A stretch of DNA of 13,209 nt from an uncultured Burkholderiaceae bacterium (GCA_938022295.1 CALIDR010000232.1:1-13209); one strand, 5' to 3'; shown: positions 6,515 to 13,209, counted from the stretch's first letter. The notes: generated by a model from the letters alone, not told the origin. Numbers and translations are program-made.

Positions 6515-6844
6515 CCGACACCTCTTGATCGTGAACGAACTGCCAACGGAAACAACGCGGGACCGTCGAGGCCCGCCACCCGCACGGTTGTGCGCGCCAG
6601 TCGGCGAGCTAGCATGAGTCATGCCCGCATTGCCAGGTGTCGAAAAGGCGCTCCAAATCAGAGGGTTAACGAACCACTTGAAAGTGGCGGCCGACCGCAT
6701 GTAAAGAATTCCGACGGTCGGGTGCCCGCTGCAGGGTTGCCAGCTGGGCGAACAACGAAGGAACGCTGCTCGCGCCGACCCCTCGGGTTCAGCGCTCTTT
6801 GCGCGTCGTCGAGGTCTTACGCGGAAGTTGGTCGCTGTCCGAGC
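6515..6844. promoter_or_regulatory. Gene-free upstream region of the PEP-CTERM gene with palindromes
   Basis: I see no credible gene in these 330 bases. Two inverted repeats stand out: CCACTT-GA-AAGTGG (6674-6687, a near-perfect 14-base palindrome) and CCGACCG (6691-6697) with CGGTCGG (6715-6721), a 7-base stem enclosing 17 A+T-richer bases. On the minus strand 6742-6728 reads TGGCAACCCTGCAGC, which has the GG and GC of a sigma-54 promoter at the correct 10-base spacing plus the TGGCA start, but lacks the TT before GC. If used, it would give a leader of about 200 bases before the PEP-CTERM start, with both inverted repeats inside it. All regulatory readings here are tentative. Confidence 0.3.
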
Positions 6845-7193
6845 CATCGACGACCGCGCGCCGCAGCGGACGCGCGCCGCGCGCAGTCCGCGCACGAGCC
6901 CGTCGCGCGTCTCGGTGGAGTCGATCACGGCGTCGATCTCGAGCGAGCTCGCCATGTTCAGCTCATCGCCGTGCTCGCGGGCCTCGGCAAGCAGCTAGGC
7001 GAACGCCGCGTCGCGGCGGTCGCCGGCGGCGTCAAGCTCTCTGCGGAAGCCGAGCTTGACGGCGTCCTCGAGCCCGATCGCGCCGAACTCGGCGCCGGGC
7101 CAGGCGATGGTGGCCACCGGGGCGTGGAAGTGACCGGCGGTCATCGCCATCGCGCCAAGCCCATAGCCGCGGCGCAGCACGACGGCGACGAGC
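6845..7193 (-). pseudogene. Decayed C-terminal fragment of a biotin-dependent carboxyltransferase
   Basis: This minus-strand segment is a diverged copy of the last roughly 120 residues of the intact carboxyltransferase at 7694-9511. In one frame it reads LRRGYGLGAMAMTAGHFHAP and onward to LDAAGDRRDAAFA, then after a stop continues with NMASSLEIDAVIDSTETR and LVRGLRAA. Over the first 60 residues I count 7 differences from the intact copy (V/I, M/I, G/D, Y/F, K/R, G/R, L/A). Two lesions are visible: an in-frame TAG at 6997-6995 where the intact gene has AAG, and a 4-base deletion in a CGCG run near 6875-6880, after which PPRRGFVDTW is only dimly traceable. Nothing upstream of the LRRGYG region is preserved. 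Most base changes are at third positions, so it was probably a separate functional paralogue before being truncated. Confidence 0.85.
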
Positions 7194-7200
7194 GCTCGTC
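7187..7200. repeat. 14-base perfect palindrome at the pseudogene breakpoint
   Basis: GACGAGCGCTCGTC is a perfect palindrome lying where similarity between the decayed carboxyltransferase fragment and the intact gene stops, and 46 bases after the stop of the 7247-7546 gene. It could be part of a terminator for that gene, or simply mark the recombination junction. No T-run follows. Confidence 0.4.
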
Positions 7201-7246
7201 CCGCCCCGACGCCGCTGCCGGCCGGGCGCCGGTTCGATCCGCCCCG

Positions 7247-7546
7247 TCAGACCGAGCGCCAGATCGAGTCGCGAACGGAGCCCGCGACGAAGCAGCCGCT
7301 CGCCTTGGCGATCATCTCCCAGTAGGCGCGGTCGCCCATGATCCTCTCGTTCACCGCCTCGAGCGCGGCGAGGTTCGGGTAGCGCGTCGTCCAGGCGATG
7401 CGCTGCGGGTTGCCGCCCACGGGCATCATCACTTCCAGCTCGACGTCGTACTGTCGCTTCATGTGCGCCGCGATCTCCCTGGCGAAGGCGAGCATCTCGG
7501 CGGTCTTGCCGGGCACGATGCCGGCGGTGCGGTTGAAGGCGATCAT
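7247..7546 (-). CDS. Small putative dimeric alpha/beta-barrel (ABM/NIPSNAP-like) protein
   Basis: A 99-residue cytoplasmic protein. The ATG at 7546-7544 follows AGGAG at good spacing, so I reject the longer in-frame start at 7639. The sequence starts MIAFNRTAGIVPGKTAEMLA, continues through FAREIAAHMKRQYDVELEVMMPVGGNPQRIAW and ALEAVNERIMGDRAYWEMI, and ends GCFVAGSVRDSIWRSV. The pattern of a short strand (IAFNRTAGI), a helix with PGK-AEMLAF, a strand around VELEVMMPVGG, a strand RIAWTTRYPNL, and a helix AALEAVNERIMGDRAYWEMI is that of a ferredoxin-like dimeric alpha/beta-barrel domain. Such proteins include small monooxygenases and many of unknown role, so no reaction is assigned. It lies between the decayed and intact carboxyltransferase copies, 147 bases downstream of the latter on the same strand. 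Confidence 0.75.
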   Translation of the reverse strand: MIAFNRTAGIVPGKTAEMLAFAREIAAHMKRQYDVELEVMMPVGGNPQRIAWTTRYPNLAALEAVNERIMGDRAYWEMIAKASGCFVAGSVRDSIWRSV

Positions 7547-7693
7547 CGTCGTTCTCCTGCCGTCGGATGGGAAGGATCGACGGCGCTCCCGCCACGGCGT
7601 CGTGGCGTGTCGATGGTGCGCCTGCCCGGGATGCGCCACGCAGTGTTTACCCTCGGCGCCGCGCCATCCCCCTAGTTCGGCGCCGCTGCGCCG
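7547..7693. other. Intergenic region with a repeated palindrome
   Basis: This 147-base gap lies between the carboxyltransferase stop and the small barrel gene on the minus strand. The 10-base string TCGGCGCCGC occurs twice, at 7653-7662 and 7677-7686; its core CGGCGCCG is itself palindromic, so the two copies can form one hairpin around GCCATCCCCCTAG or two small ones. It sits just after the carboxyltransferase stop and could act as a transcriptional barrier, though there is no T-run. No clear promoter for the 7247-7546 gene is visible, only an A+T-richer TAAACA on the minus strand near 7651-7645. Confidence 0.35.
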
Positions 7694-9511
7694 TCACCAC
7701 GTATCGACGAAGCCTCGCCGCGGCGGCAGCGGACGCGCGCGCGCCGCGCGCAGCCCGCGCACGAGCCACCCGCGCGTCTCGGCGGGGTCGATCACGGCGT
7801 CGATCTCGAGGCTGCTGGCCATGTTCAGCGCGTCGCCGCGCTCGCGCGCCTCGGCGAGCAGCTTGGCGAACAGCGCGTCGCGGCCGTCGCCGGCGGCGTC
7901 GAGCTCCTTGCGGTAGCCGAGCTTCACCGCGCCCTCGAGCCCCATCGCGCCGAACTCGGCGCCCGGCCACGCCACGGTGGCCACCGGCGCGTGGAAGTGC
8001 CCGGCCGTCATCGCCATCGCCCCCAGCCCGTAGCCGCGGCGCAGCACGACGGCGAACACGGGCACGCGCAGCGCGGCGGCGGTGACGAACAGCCGCCCGG
8101 CCTTGCGCACCATCGCCGTCTTCTCCGACGCCGGGCCGACCATGAAGCCCGGCGTGTCGACGAGCGTGACGAGGGGCAGGCCGAAGGCGTCGAGCCACTG
8201 CACGAAGCGGGCGAGCTTGTCGCACGCGGCAGCGTCGAGCGCACCGCCGAGGTGGTGCACGTGGTTCGCCGCGATGCCCACCGGCATGCCGTCCAGGCGC
8301 GCCAGCGCGGTGACGAGGCCGTGGCCGAAGTCGCGCCGCAGCTCGAGCACGCTGCCGCGGTCGGCGAGCGCGTCGACGATGCGCCGCACGTCGTAGGCGG
8401 CGTTGCGGTTCGCCGGCACGGCGTCGCGCAGCGTGGCGGCGTCGGCGCCGGGCTCGGCGCTCGGCAGGTCGCCCTGCGTGAAGGCGAGCAGCTGCTTCGC
8501 GGCGCGCACCGCGGCCGCCTCGTCGTCGACGAGCAGGTCGACGACACCGCAGGCGGCGAGCGCCGGCGCCGGGCCGACCTCGTCGGCGGCGACGACGCCG
8601 AGCCCGCCGCCTTCGATCATCGCCGGCCCGCCGAGGCCGAGGCTGCTCGCGCGGGTGGCGATCAGCCAGTCGGCGCTGCCGGCCAGCGCCGCGTTGCCGG
8701 CGAAGCATCGCCCGTGCACGATCGCGATCCTCGGCACCTCGCCGGCCAGCGCCGCGAAGCGCGCGAAGGTCGGGCAGTCCAGGCCGGCGACGATCGGCCA
8801 GTCGACGTCGCCCGGGCGCCCGCCGCCGCCTTCGGCGAACCAGACCACCGGCAGCCGCAGCCGCTGCGCGACTTCGAGCAGGCGGTCGCACTTCAGGTGG
8901 CCGTAGACGCCCTGCGTGCCGGCGAGCACGGTGGCGTCGTAGGCGAGCACGGCGCAGCGCGCCCGCTCGGCGCCGAACTGCGCCGCGTTGACGGTGCCGA
9001 TGCCGGTGACGACGCCGTCGGCCGGCGTGTTCGCCTGCAGGTCGTCGAGGCTGCGGCGGCTGCGCTGCGCGGCGACCGCGAACGCGCCGACTTCGTCGAA
9101 GCTGCCGTCATCGACGAGGTCGGCCACGTTCTCGCGCGCGCTGCGCCCGCCCTGCGCGTGGCGGTGCGCGATCGCCTGCGGCCGCGCGTCGTCGGCGAGC
9201 CGTGCGCGACGGGCCTGCAGGCGCTGCAGGTCGGCACGCGGCCCGGGCGCGGCCGGCGGCGGCGCCGGGATCGGCGCGTTTGCCACCGCGCGCAGCCGCA
9301 GCACCGGCTGGTCGGCCTGGACGACTTCGCCGACCGCGACCCACACCGCGTCCACGACGCCGGCCACCGGGGCCTCGAGCGCGAGCTCCATCTTCATCGA
9401 TTCGACGGTCAGCAGCACCTGCCCCGCCGCCACGGCCTGGCCGGGTTCGACTTCGATGCCGATCACGCAGCCGGGCGCGGGTGCGTTCAGTGGGTGCAGG
9501 CGGTCGGTCAT
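7694..9511 (-). CDS. Biotinyl domain-carboxyltransferase fusion (acyl-CoA carboxylase BCCP-CT subunit)
   Basis: A 605-residue protein. The ATG at 9511-9509 is preceded by GGAG nine bases upstream; the frame is open beyond it, but only over the divergent promoter and the opposite gene. Residues 8-75 form a biotinyl domain: GCVIGIEVEPGQAV, then ESMKMELALEAPVAG with the biotin-accepting K40, ending in DQPVLRLR. After a Pro/Ala linker the rest is a full carboxyltransferase: helical start (LQARRARLADDARPQAI), N-lobe with GTQGVYGHLK, GGGGRPGD, HGRCFAGNAALAGSADWLI and SSLGLGGPAMI (acyl-CoA side), and C-lobe with LVDTPGFMVGPASEKTAMVR and LRRGYGLGAMAM (biotin side). It should transfer carboxyl from carboxybiotin to an acyl-CoA. 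The biotin carboxylase subunit is not in the window. The substrate cannot be read from the sequence. Confidence 0.88.
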   Translation of the reverse strand: MTDRLHPLNAPAPGCVIGIEVEPGQAVAAGQVLLTVESMKMELALEAPVAGVVDAVWVAVGEVVQADQPVLRLRAVANAPIPAPPPAAPGPRADLQRLQARRARLADDARPQAIAHRHAQGGRSARENVADLVDDGSFDEVGAFAVAAQRSRRSLDDLQANTPADGVVTGIGTVNAAQFGAERARCAVLAYDATVLAGTQGVYGHLKCDRLLEVAQRLRLPVVWFAEGGGGRPGDVDWPIVAGLDCPTFARFAALAGEVPRIAIVHGRCFAGNAALAGSADWLIATRASSLGLGGPAMIEGGGLGVVAADEVGPAPALAACGVVDLLVDDEAAAVRAAKQLLAFTQGDLPSAEPGADAATLRDAVPANRNAAYDVRRIVDALADRGSVLELRRDFGHGLVTALARLDGMPVGIAANHVHHLGGALDAAACDKLARFVQWLDAFGLPLVTLVDTPGFMVGPASEKTAMVRKAGRLFVTAAALRVPVFAVVLRRGYGLGAMAMTAGHFHAPVATVAWPGAEFGAMGLEGAVKLGYRKELDAAGDGRDALFAKLLAEARERGDALNMASSLEIDAVIDPAETRGWLVRGLRAARARPLPPRRGFVDTW

Positions 9512-9656
9512 CGGCGATGGCTCCGGGAAGCGTCGGGGACGAGGGCGGGCCCGATCATCGCGGCGTGGCGGCGCCGCGGCTGCCGCGCCGGCGACACGCG
9601 CCGAAACGTGCCCCCGGCCGATAGACTGTCGGATCGCGCCGCCGCCTGCTTCCCCC
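9512..9656. promoter_or_regulatory. Divergent promoter region, carboxyltransferase / hybrid kinase
   Basis: This 145-base gap separates two divergent genes. On the plus strand TAGACT (9622-9627) is a fair -10 for the hybrid kinase, about 30 bases before its ATG. On the minus strand GGAG at 9524-9521 is the carboxyltransferase ribosome site. The GTTCGTC boxes seen in the two other divergent regions are absent. No other repeat stands out beyond G+C-rich runs. Confidence 0.35.
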
Positions 9657-12600
9657 ATGCGATCTCCCGACGATCCGGCCGCGCCGGCGCCTGCGTGGCT
9701 CTCGGCGCTGGTGGCGATGCCCGACTGCGCGGTCGCACTGCTCGACGCGGCGGGGCGCATCGTCTGGATCAGCCCGGCCGCCGCGGCGATCGCCGCCGCC
9801 GACGCGGCTGCGCTGACCGGGCGGCCGGTGGCCGACGCGTTGCGCCTGCTGCGCCCGCAGCCTCTGGCCGACGCGATCGCGGCCGGGCGCGACCTCCATG
9901 CGTGGGTGTTCGACCAGCGCGACGACGCCGACCCCGCCGGCCGGCCGCGCAGCGTGCGCGTGCACCTGCGTCGGCTCGCCGGCGATGGCCTCCCCGGCGG
10001 CGACGGCGCCCCGCGCTGGGCGCTGTCGCTGGTGGACGTCAGCGAGGCGAGGCGGCTCGCCGAGCAGCTCGACGTCGCGCAGGAGTTCGGCCGCCTGGGC
10101 GTCTTCGAGCGCGACGTGCGCACGCTGCGCGGGCGCTGGGACGAGCGGGTGTTCCGCCTGTGGGACCAGCCGCCCGCCAACGGCACGCCCGACTTCGACG
10201 CCGCGGTGCAGCGGACGCCGCCGGAAGACGGGCTGGCCGAGGCGTTCCGCGACTCGATCCACCGCGCCGGCACCTACGCCGCGCGGTTCCGCGTGCGCCG
10301 CCGCGACGGCAGCCTGCGGCCGCTGCGTTCGGCGTGGCGCGTCGTCGACGGCCCCGACGGCCGGCCGGCGCGCGCGATCGGCGTCATGATGGACGACACC
10401 GAGACCTACGAACTGTCGCGCTCGGTCGAAGCGGCGCAGCGGCAGCTGGCGCTGGCGCTCGACGCCGCGCACATCGGCCTGTGGCGGCACGACCTGCGCA
10501 CCGGCCGCATCCACTACGACGACCGTGCGTTCGCGATCCTCGGCATGGCGCCGCGCCCCGAAGGGATGTCGCTCGCCGAGGTGCGGTCGTGGATCCACCC
10601 CGACGACTTGCCGGCCGTCGTCGCGTCGGCCGAGCGCACGCTCGCCACCGGCGAGCCGACCGACGCCCAGGCGCGCTACCGCCACGCCGACGGCCGCTGG
10701 CGCTACATCGTGACGCGCCGCGTGCTCGAGCGCGACGCCGCCGGCGCGCCGGTCGCCTTCGTCGGCGTCGGCCTCGACATGACGCCCCAGGTCGAGCGCA
10801 CGGCGCAGGCGCTCGAGCTCGCGGCGCGGCTCGAGGCGGCCGCGCGCGCCGCGCGCGTGGGCATCTGGACGACGACGGCCGACGGCGCCGAGACCGACTG
10901 GAACGCCCAGATGTACGAGCTGTTCGATCTCGACGCGGCGCTCGGCCCGCCGCGGTTCGCCGAGTGGGTCGCCTCGTGCGTGCACCCCGACGACCGCGCG
11001 ACCGTGCTGCGCGAGGGGCGCGCGTACCTGAAGGCGGGCGACGAGCCGCTGGAGATCGAACTGCGCACCGTGCGCCGCGACGGCAGCGTGCGCTGGATCG
11101 TGCTGCGTGCCGACGTCGACCGCATGCGCACCGACCGCCGGCGGCTGTTCGGCGTCGCGCTCGACGTCACCGAGGCGCACGAAGCCGTCGAGGCGCTGCG
11201 GCGCGCCCACGAGCGCGTCGAGCTCGTCACGCGCGGTGCCGGCATCGGCATCTGGGAGCAGGAGCTCGGCAGCGACCGGGCGACGTGGGACGAGCAGATG
11301 TTCCGCCTGCGCGGCCTCGAGCCGGGGCCGGTGGCGCCCGACGAGGCGCAGCGCCTGGCGCTGCTGCACCCCGACGACGTCGAACGCCTGCGCGGCTTCT
11401 ACGGGCGGCCCGGCGTGCAGGGGCGGCCGACGCAGATCGAGTTCCGCGTCCGCCTGCCCGACGGCAGCCTGCGCTGGCTGGCCTCGCGCTCGGTCGAGAT
11501 TCCGGCGCGCGACGGCCGCCCGGCGCGGCGCATCGGCATCAACTGGGACGTCAGCGACGCCAAGGCTGCCGAGGCGGCGCTGCGCGACAAGCTCGTCGCC
11601 CAGCACGCGAGCGAGGCCAAGAGCCGGTTCCTGGCGCGCATGAGCCACGAGCTGCGCACGCCGCTGAACGCGGTGCTCGGCTTCACCCAGCTGCTGCTCG
11701 ACGACGGCGGCAGCGAAGCGGCGGCGCGGCAGCGCCGGCTGCTGCAGATCGAGTCGGCGGCGCGCCACCTGCTGTCGCTGATCGACGACGTGCTCGACCT
11801 GTCGACGGTGGACAGCGGCGAGATGCGGCTGACGCTCGGCGCGGTCACGCTGGACCGCCTGGTGCACGACACGCTGCCGCTCGTCGAGGGCGCGGCGCAC
11901 GCGCGCGACGTCGCGCTCGACGCCGCGGTGCCGCCGCTGCGCGTGCACGCCGACGCGACGCGGCTGCGCCAGGTGCTGGTCAACCTGCTGACCAACGCGA
12001 TCAAGTACAACCGCCGCGGCGGCCGGGTGCGGATCGAGGCGGCGCCGGTGCCCGGCGACGGCGGCGAGCGCGTGCGCCTGGCCGTGCACGACACCGGCCG
12101 CGGCATGACGGCCGAGCAGCTGCGCCAAGCGTTCGAGCCGTTCAACCGCCTCGGCGCCGAGCGCGAGGGCATCGAGGGCACGGGCATCGGGCTGGCGATC
12201 GTCAAGGCGCTCGTCGAGCGCATGGGCGGGCGGGTCGCGGTGCGCAGCCGCCCCGGCGAGGGCACGGTGTTCGAGGTCGAGCTCGCCGCCGCCGGCGCCG
12301 ACGCGCCCGAGACCGCGCCGGCGCCGCTCGCCGACGACGAGGCGCGCCGCCACGCCGCGCCGGTGGCCGGGCGTGAACTGCTCTACATCGAGGACAACCC
12401 GGTCAACGCGACGATCGTGCGCGAGCTCGTCGGCCGCCGGCGCGACCTGCACCTGCACGTGGCCGCCGACGGCGCGAGCGGCGTGGCCGCGGCGCGCGAA
12501 CGGCATCCCGACCTCATCCTGCTCGACATGCAGCTGCCCGACTTCGACGGCCACGAGGTGTTGCGCCGCCTGCGCGCCGACCCGGCCACCGCCGCCATCC

Positions 12601-12743
12601 CGTGCATCGCCGTGTCGGCCAATGCGATGCCCGCCGACATCGAGCGCGCGCTCGCGGCCGGCTTCGCCGACTACTGGACCAAGCCGCTCGACTTCCGCGC
12701 CTTCATGCGTTCGCTCGACGCGCTGTTCGGCCCGGCGGCGTGA
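9657..12743 (+). CDS. Soluble hybrid histidine kinase with five PAS domains and C-terminal receiver
   Basis: A 1028-residue protein with no membrane segment. PAS domains lie at about residues 20-120, 135-262, 264-388, 392-516 and 520-645. The last four share a repeated start (LGVFERD at 147, IGLWRHD at 273, VGIWTTT at 401, IGIWEQE at 530), and three carry HPDD and DGSxRW-type elements. Then come HisKA (FLARMSHELRTPLNAVLGFT, phospho-His H664), the ATPase domain (N-box N780 in LLTNAIKYN, D812 in HDTGRGM, EGTGIGLAIVKALVERMGG) and a receiver from about 907 (YIEDNPVNA, phospho-acceptor D957 in LILLDMQLPDFDG, VSANAMP, WTKPLD). It probably senses a cytoplasmic signal or cofactor and passes phosphate on to an unlinked partner. 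No Shine-Dalgarno precedes the ATG; the Met 20 codons later (9717) is an alternative. Confidence 0.92.
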   Translation: MRSPDDPAAPAPAWLSALVAMPDCAVALLDAAGRIVWISPAAAAIAAADAAALTGRPVADALRLLRPQPLADAIAAGRDLHAWVFDQRDDADPAGRPRSVRVHLRRLAGDGLPGGDGAPRWALSLVDVSEARRLAEQLDVAQEFGRLGVFERDVRTLRGRWDERVFRLWDQPPANGTPDFDAAVQRTPPEDGLAEAFRDSIHRAGTYAARFRVRRRDGSLRPLRSAWRVVDGPDGRPARAIGVMMDDTETYELSRSVEAAQRQLALALDAAHIGLWRHDLRTGRIHYDDRAFAILGMAPRPEGMSLAEVRSWIHPDDLPAVVASAERTLATGEPTDAQARYRHADGRWRYIVTRRVLERDAAGAPVAFVGVGLDMTPQVERTAQALELAARLEAAARAARVGIWTTTADGAETDWNAQMYELFDLDAALGPPRFAEWVASCVHPDDRATVLREGRAYLKAGDEPLEIELRTVRRDGSVRWIVLRADVDRMRTDRRRLFGVALDVTEAHEAVEALRRAHERVELVTRGAGIGIWEQELGSDRATWDEQMFRLRGLEPGPVAPDEAQRLALLHPDDVERLRGFYGRPGVQGRPTQIEFRVRLPDGSLRWLASRSVEIPARDGRPARRIGINWDVSDAKAAEAALRDKLVAQHASEAKSRFLARMSHELRTPLNAVLGFTQLLLDDGGSEAAARQRRLLQIESAARHLLSLIDDVLDLSTVDSGEMRLTLGAVTLDRLVHDTLPLVEGAAHARDVALDAAVPPLRVHADATRLRQVLVNLLTNAIKYNRRGGRVRIEAAPVPGDGGERVRLAVHDTGRGMTAEQLRQAFEPFNRLGAEREGIEGTGIGLAIVKALVERMGGRVAVRSRPGEGTVFEVELAAAGADAPETAPAPLADDEARRHAAPVAGRELLYIEDNPVNATIVRELVGRRRDLHLHVAADGASGVAAARERHPDLILLDMQLPDFDGHEVLRRLRADPATAAIPCIAVSANAMPADIERALAAGFADYWTKPLDFRAFMRSLDALFGPAA

Positions 12744-12746
12744 TCC

Positions 12747-12983
12747 TCAGCCTGCCAGGTAGGCGACGACACCCTTCATCGTGTAGAGCTTCGGCGTGTC
12801 GGCCTCGGGGATCTTGCGCCCGGTCTTCTGCGCCAAGGCGATCACGAAGTTCAGGAAGTCCATCGAGTCGAGGTCGAGCGCCTCGCGCAGGTCTTCGGTG
12901 TCGCCGACCGTCGACAGGTCGGCCTCGGGCGCGATGCCGGCCAGCGCTTCGGCGGCCAGCGCGCGGATCTCGGAATCGGTCAT
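12747..12983 (-). CDS. Acyl carrier protein
   Basis: A 78-residue acidic protein; the ATG at 12983-12981 follows GGAG at good spacing. The phosphopantetheine site is S40 in LDLDSMDFLNFV, matching the ACP motif with Asp before and Met after the Ser. The preceding helix 1 (MTDSEIRALAAEALAGIAPE), loop (DTEDLREAL) and the C-terminal helix (TMKGVVAYLAG) complete the usual four-helix order and length. IPEADTPKLYTMKGVVAYL is more divergent than in the fatty-acid AcpP, so it is probably a specialised carrier. It is the second gene of a minus-strand operon, 13 bases after the stop of an E2 acyltransferase, and its stop is three bases from the convergent hybrid kinase stop. Partner and acyl group are unknown. 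Confidence 0.9.
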   Translation of the reverse strand: MTDSEIRALAAEALAGIAPEADLSTVGDTEDLREALDLDSMDFLNFVIALAQKTGRKIPEADTPKLYTMKGVVAYLAG

Positions 12984-12996
12984 CGAAGGCTCCGGT

Positions 12997-13209
12997 TCAC
13001 AGGGTCTGCGGCGACTGCAGCGCGCGGTCGATCGCGGCCAGCAGCAGGCCGCCGGTGTGGCCGTCGCTCGCGCGGTGGTCGGCGGCCAGCGTCGTCGTCA
13101 CCAGCGGCCGCGGCACGACGGCACCGTCGACGACCCACGGCCGCACGACGACGCGGCCGAAGCCGACGATCGCGACCTGCGGCGGGTAGATCACGCCGAG
13201 CACGCTCTC
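12997..13209 (-). CDS. 2-oxoacid dehydrogenase E2 acyltransferase, C-terminal fragment
   Basis: The last 70 residues of a gene running off the window on the minus strand. The segment SVLGVIYPPQVAIVGFG is the conserved strand region of the E2 (dihydrolipoamide acyltransferase) catalytic domain, and DHRASDGHTGG contains the catalytic His and Asp of the HRxxDG motif; the end is LLLAAIDRALQSPQTL. The E2 domain swaps acyl groups between a carrier-bound thiol and CoA. Whether this protein has lipoyl and subunit-binding domains cannot be seen. It precedes the acyl carrier protein by 13 bases and both should be co-transcribed, which suggests that the carrier takes part in the acyl transfer. The first in-window codon is not a start; the gene continues upstream. 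Confidence 0.88.
   Translation of the reverse strand, partial: ESVLGVIYPPQVAIVGFGRVVVRPWVVDGAVVPRPLVTTTLAADHRASDGHTGGLLLAAIDRALQSPQTL

Noticed and set aside
6628..6642. Another TGGCA on the minus strand (TGGCAATGCGGGC) as a sigma-54 promoter
   Set aside because: The GC is at the wrong distance from GG, so the -24/-12 spacing fails.
6691..6721. tRNA or small structured RNA around the 7-base stem
   Set aside because: There is a single stem with an A+T-rich loop and no cloverleaf or known RNA signature; kept only as a possible regulatory inverted repeat.
5639..6955. A 438-residue open frame joining the PEP-CTERM gene to upstream sequence beginning MASSLEIDAVID
   Set aside because: The upstream part is the decayed carboxyltransferase C-terminus followed by non-coding sequence. 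The signal peptide and ribosome site at 6514 mark the true start.
7991..12376. A very long plus-strand open frame (1461 residues) over the carboxyltransferase and kinase
   Set aside because: It is antisense to the carboxyltransferase and out of frame with the kinase, with Arg/Ala/His-rich shadow composition and no motif.
9555..12554. A 999-residue open frame antisense to the hybrid kinase
   Set aside because: It mirrors a well-supported multidomain kinase, shows low-complexity Arg/Ala/Val composition, and lacks any recognisable domain; long antisense frames are expected at this G+C.

Overview
This window is a G+C-rich stretch with no rRNA, tRNA, CRISPR array or recognisable transposase. The organism looks like a beta-proteobacterium, probably Burkholderiales. 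That is inferred from a PEP-CTERM protein, an AlgZ/AlgR-type LytTR two-component pair, a DUF502 protein and a MesD-like methionine synthase, with near-saturated G/C at third codon positions.

Layout. Positions 1-91 hold the start of an unidentified minus-strand gene. Positions 178-441 (minus) encode a small signal-anchored protein with a duplicated VHRVxxTAxRxP motif; it diverges from a DUF502 membrane protein (596-1276, plus). A 67-residue orphan (1416-1619, plus) meets a two-gene minus operon: a MesD-like methionine synthase (2378-3403) overlapping by 4 bases a 2-oxoglutarate/Fe(II) oxygenase (1635-2381). Diverging from this operon is a LytS/AlgZ-type sensor kinase (3537-4826) and its LytTR response regulator (4828-5569), whose receiver and DNA-binding halves lie in different frames. 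A lower-G+C PEP-CTERM secreted protein (5639-6514, minus) follows, then about 330 gene-free bases, a decayed fragment of a carboxyltransferase C-terminus (6845-7193), a small putative dimeric alpha/beta-barrel protein (7247-7546) and the intact biotinyl-carboxyltransferase fusion (7694-9511), all minus. Diverging from the last is a large soluble hybrid histidine kinase with five PAS domains (9657-12743). Its end meets a minus-strand acyl carrier protein (12747-12983) lying just downstream of a 2-oxoacid dehydrogenase E2 (12997 to the window end, partial).

Most notable signal. Two intergenic regions each carry an exact 11-base direct repeat with a period of exactly 21 bases, and all four copies share the core GTTCGTC. 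This is the core of the AlgR box of Pseudomonas, and direct repeats about two helical turns apart are the usual architecture for LytTR regulators. One pair lies upstream of the kinase/LytTR operon (and of mesD); the other lies between the small VHRV-repeat protein and DUF502. This predicts a local LytTR regulon with autoregulation, although the regulator gene itself appears frameshifted.

Other points worth checking are the pairing of a MesD-like synthase with an oxygenase that is not DUF1852, the biotinyl-carboxyltransferase fusion without a biotin carboxylase beside it, the decayed paralogue fragment, and the ACP/E2 pair.
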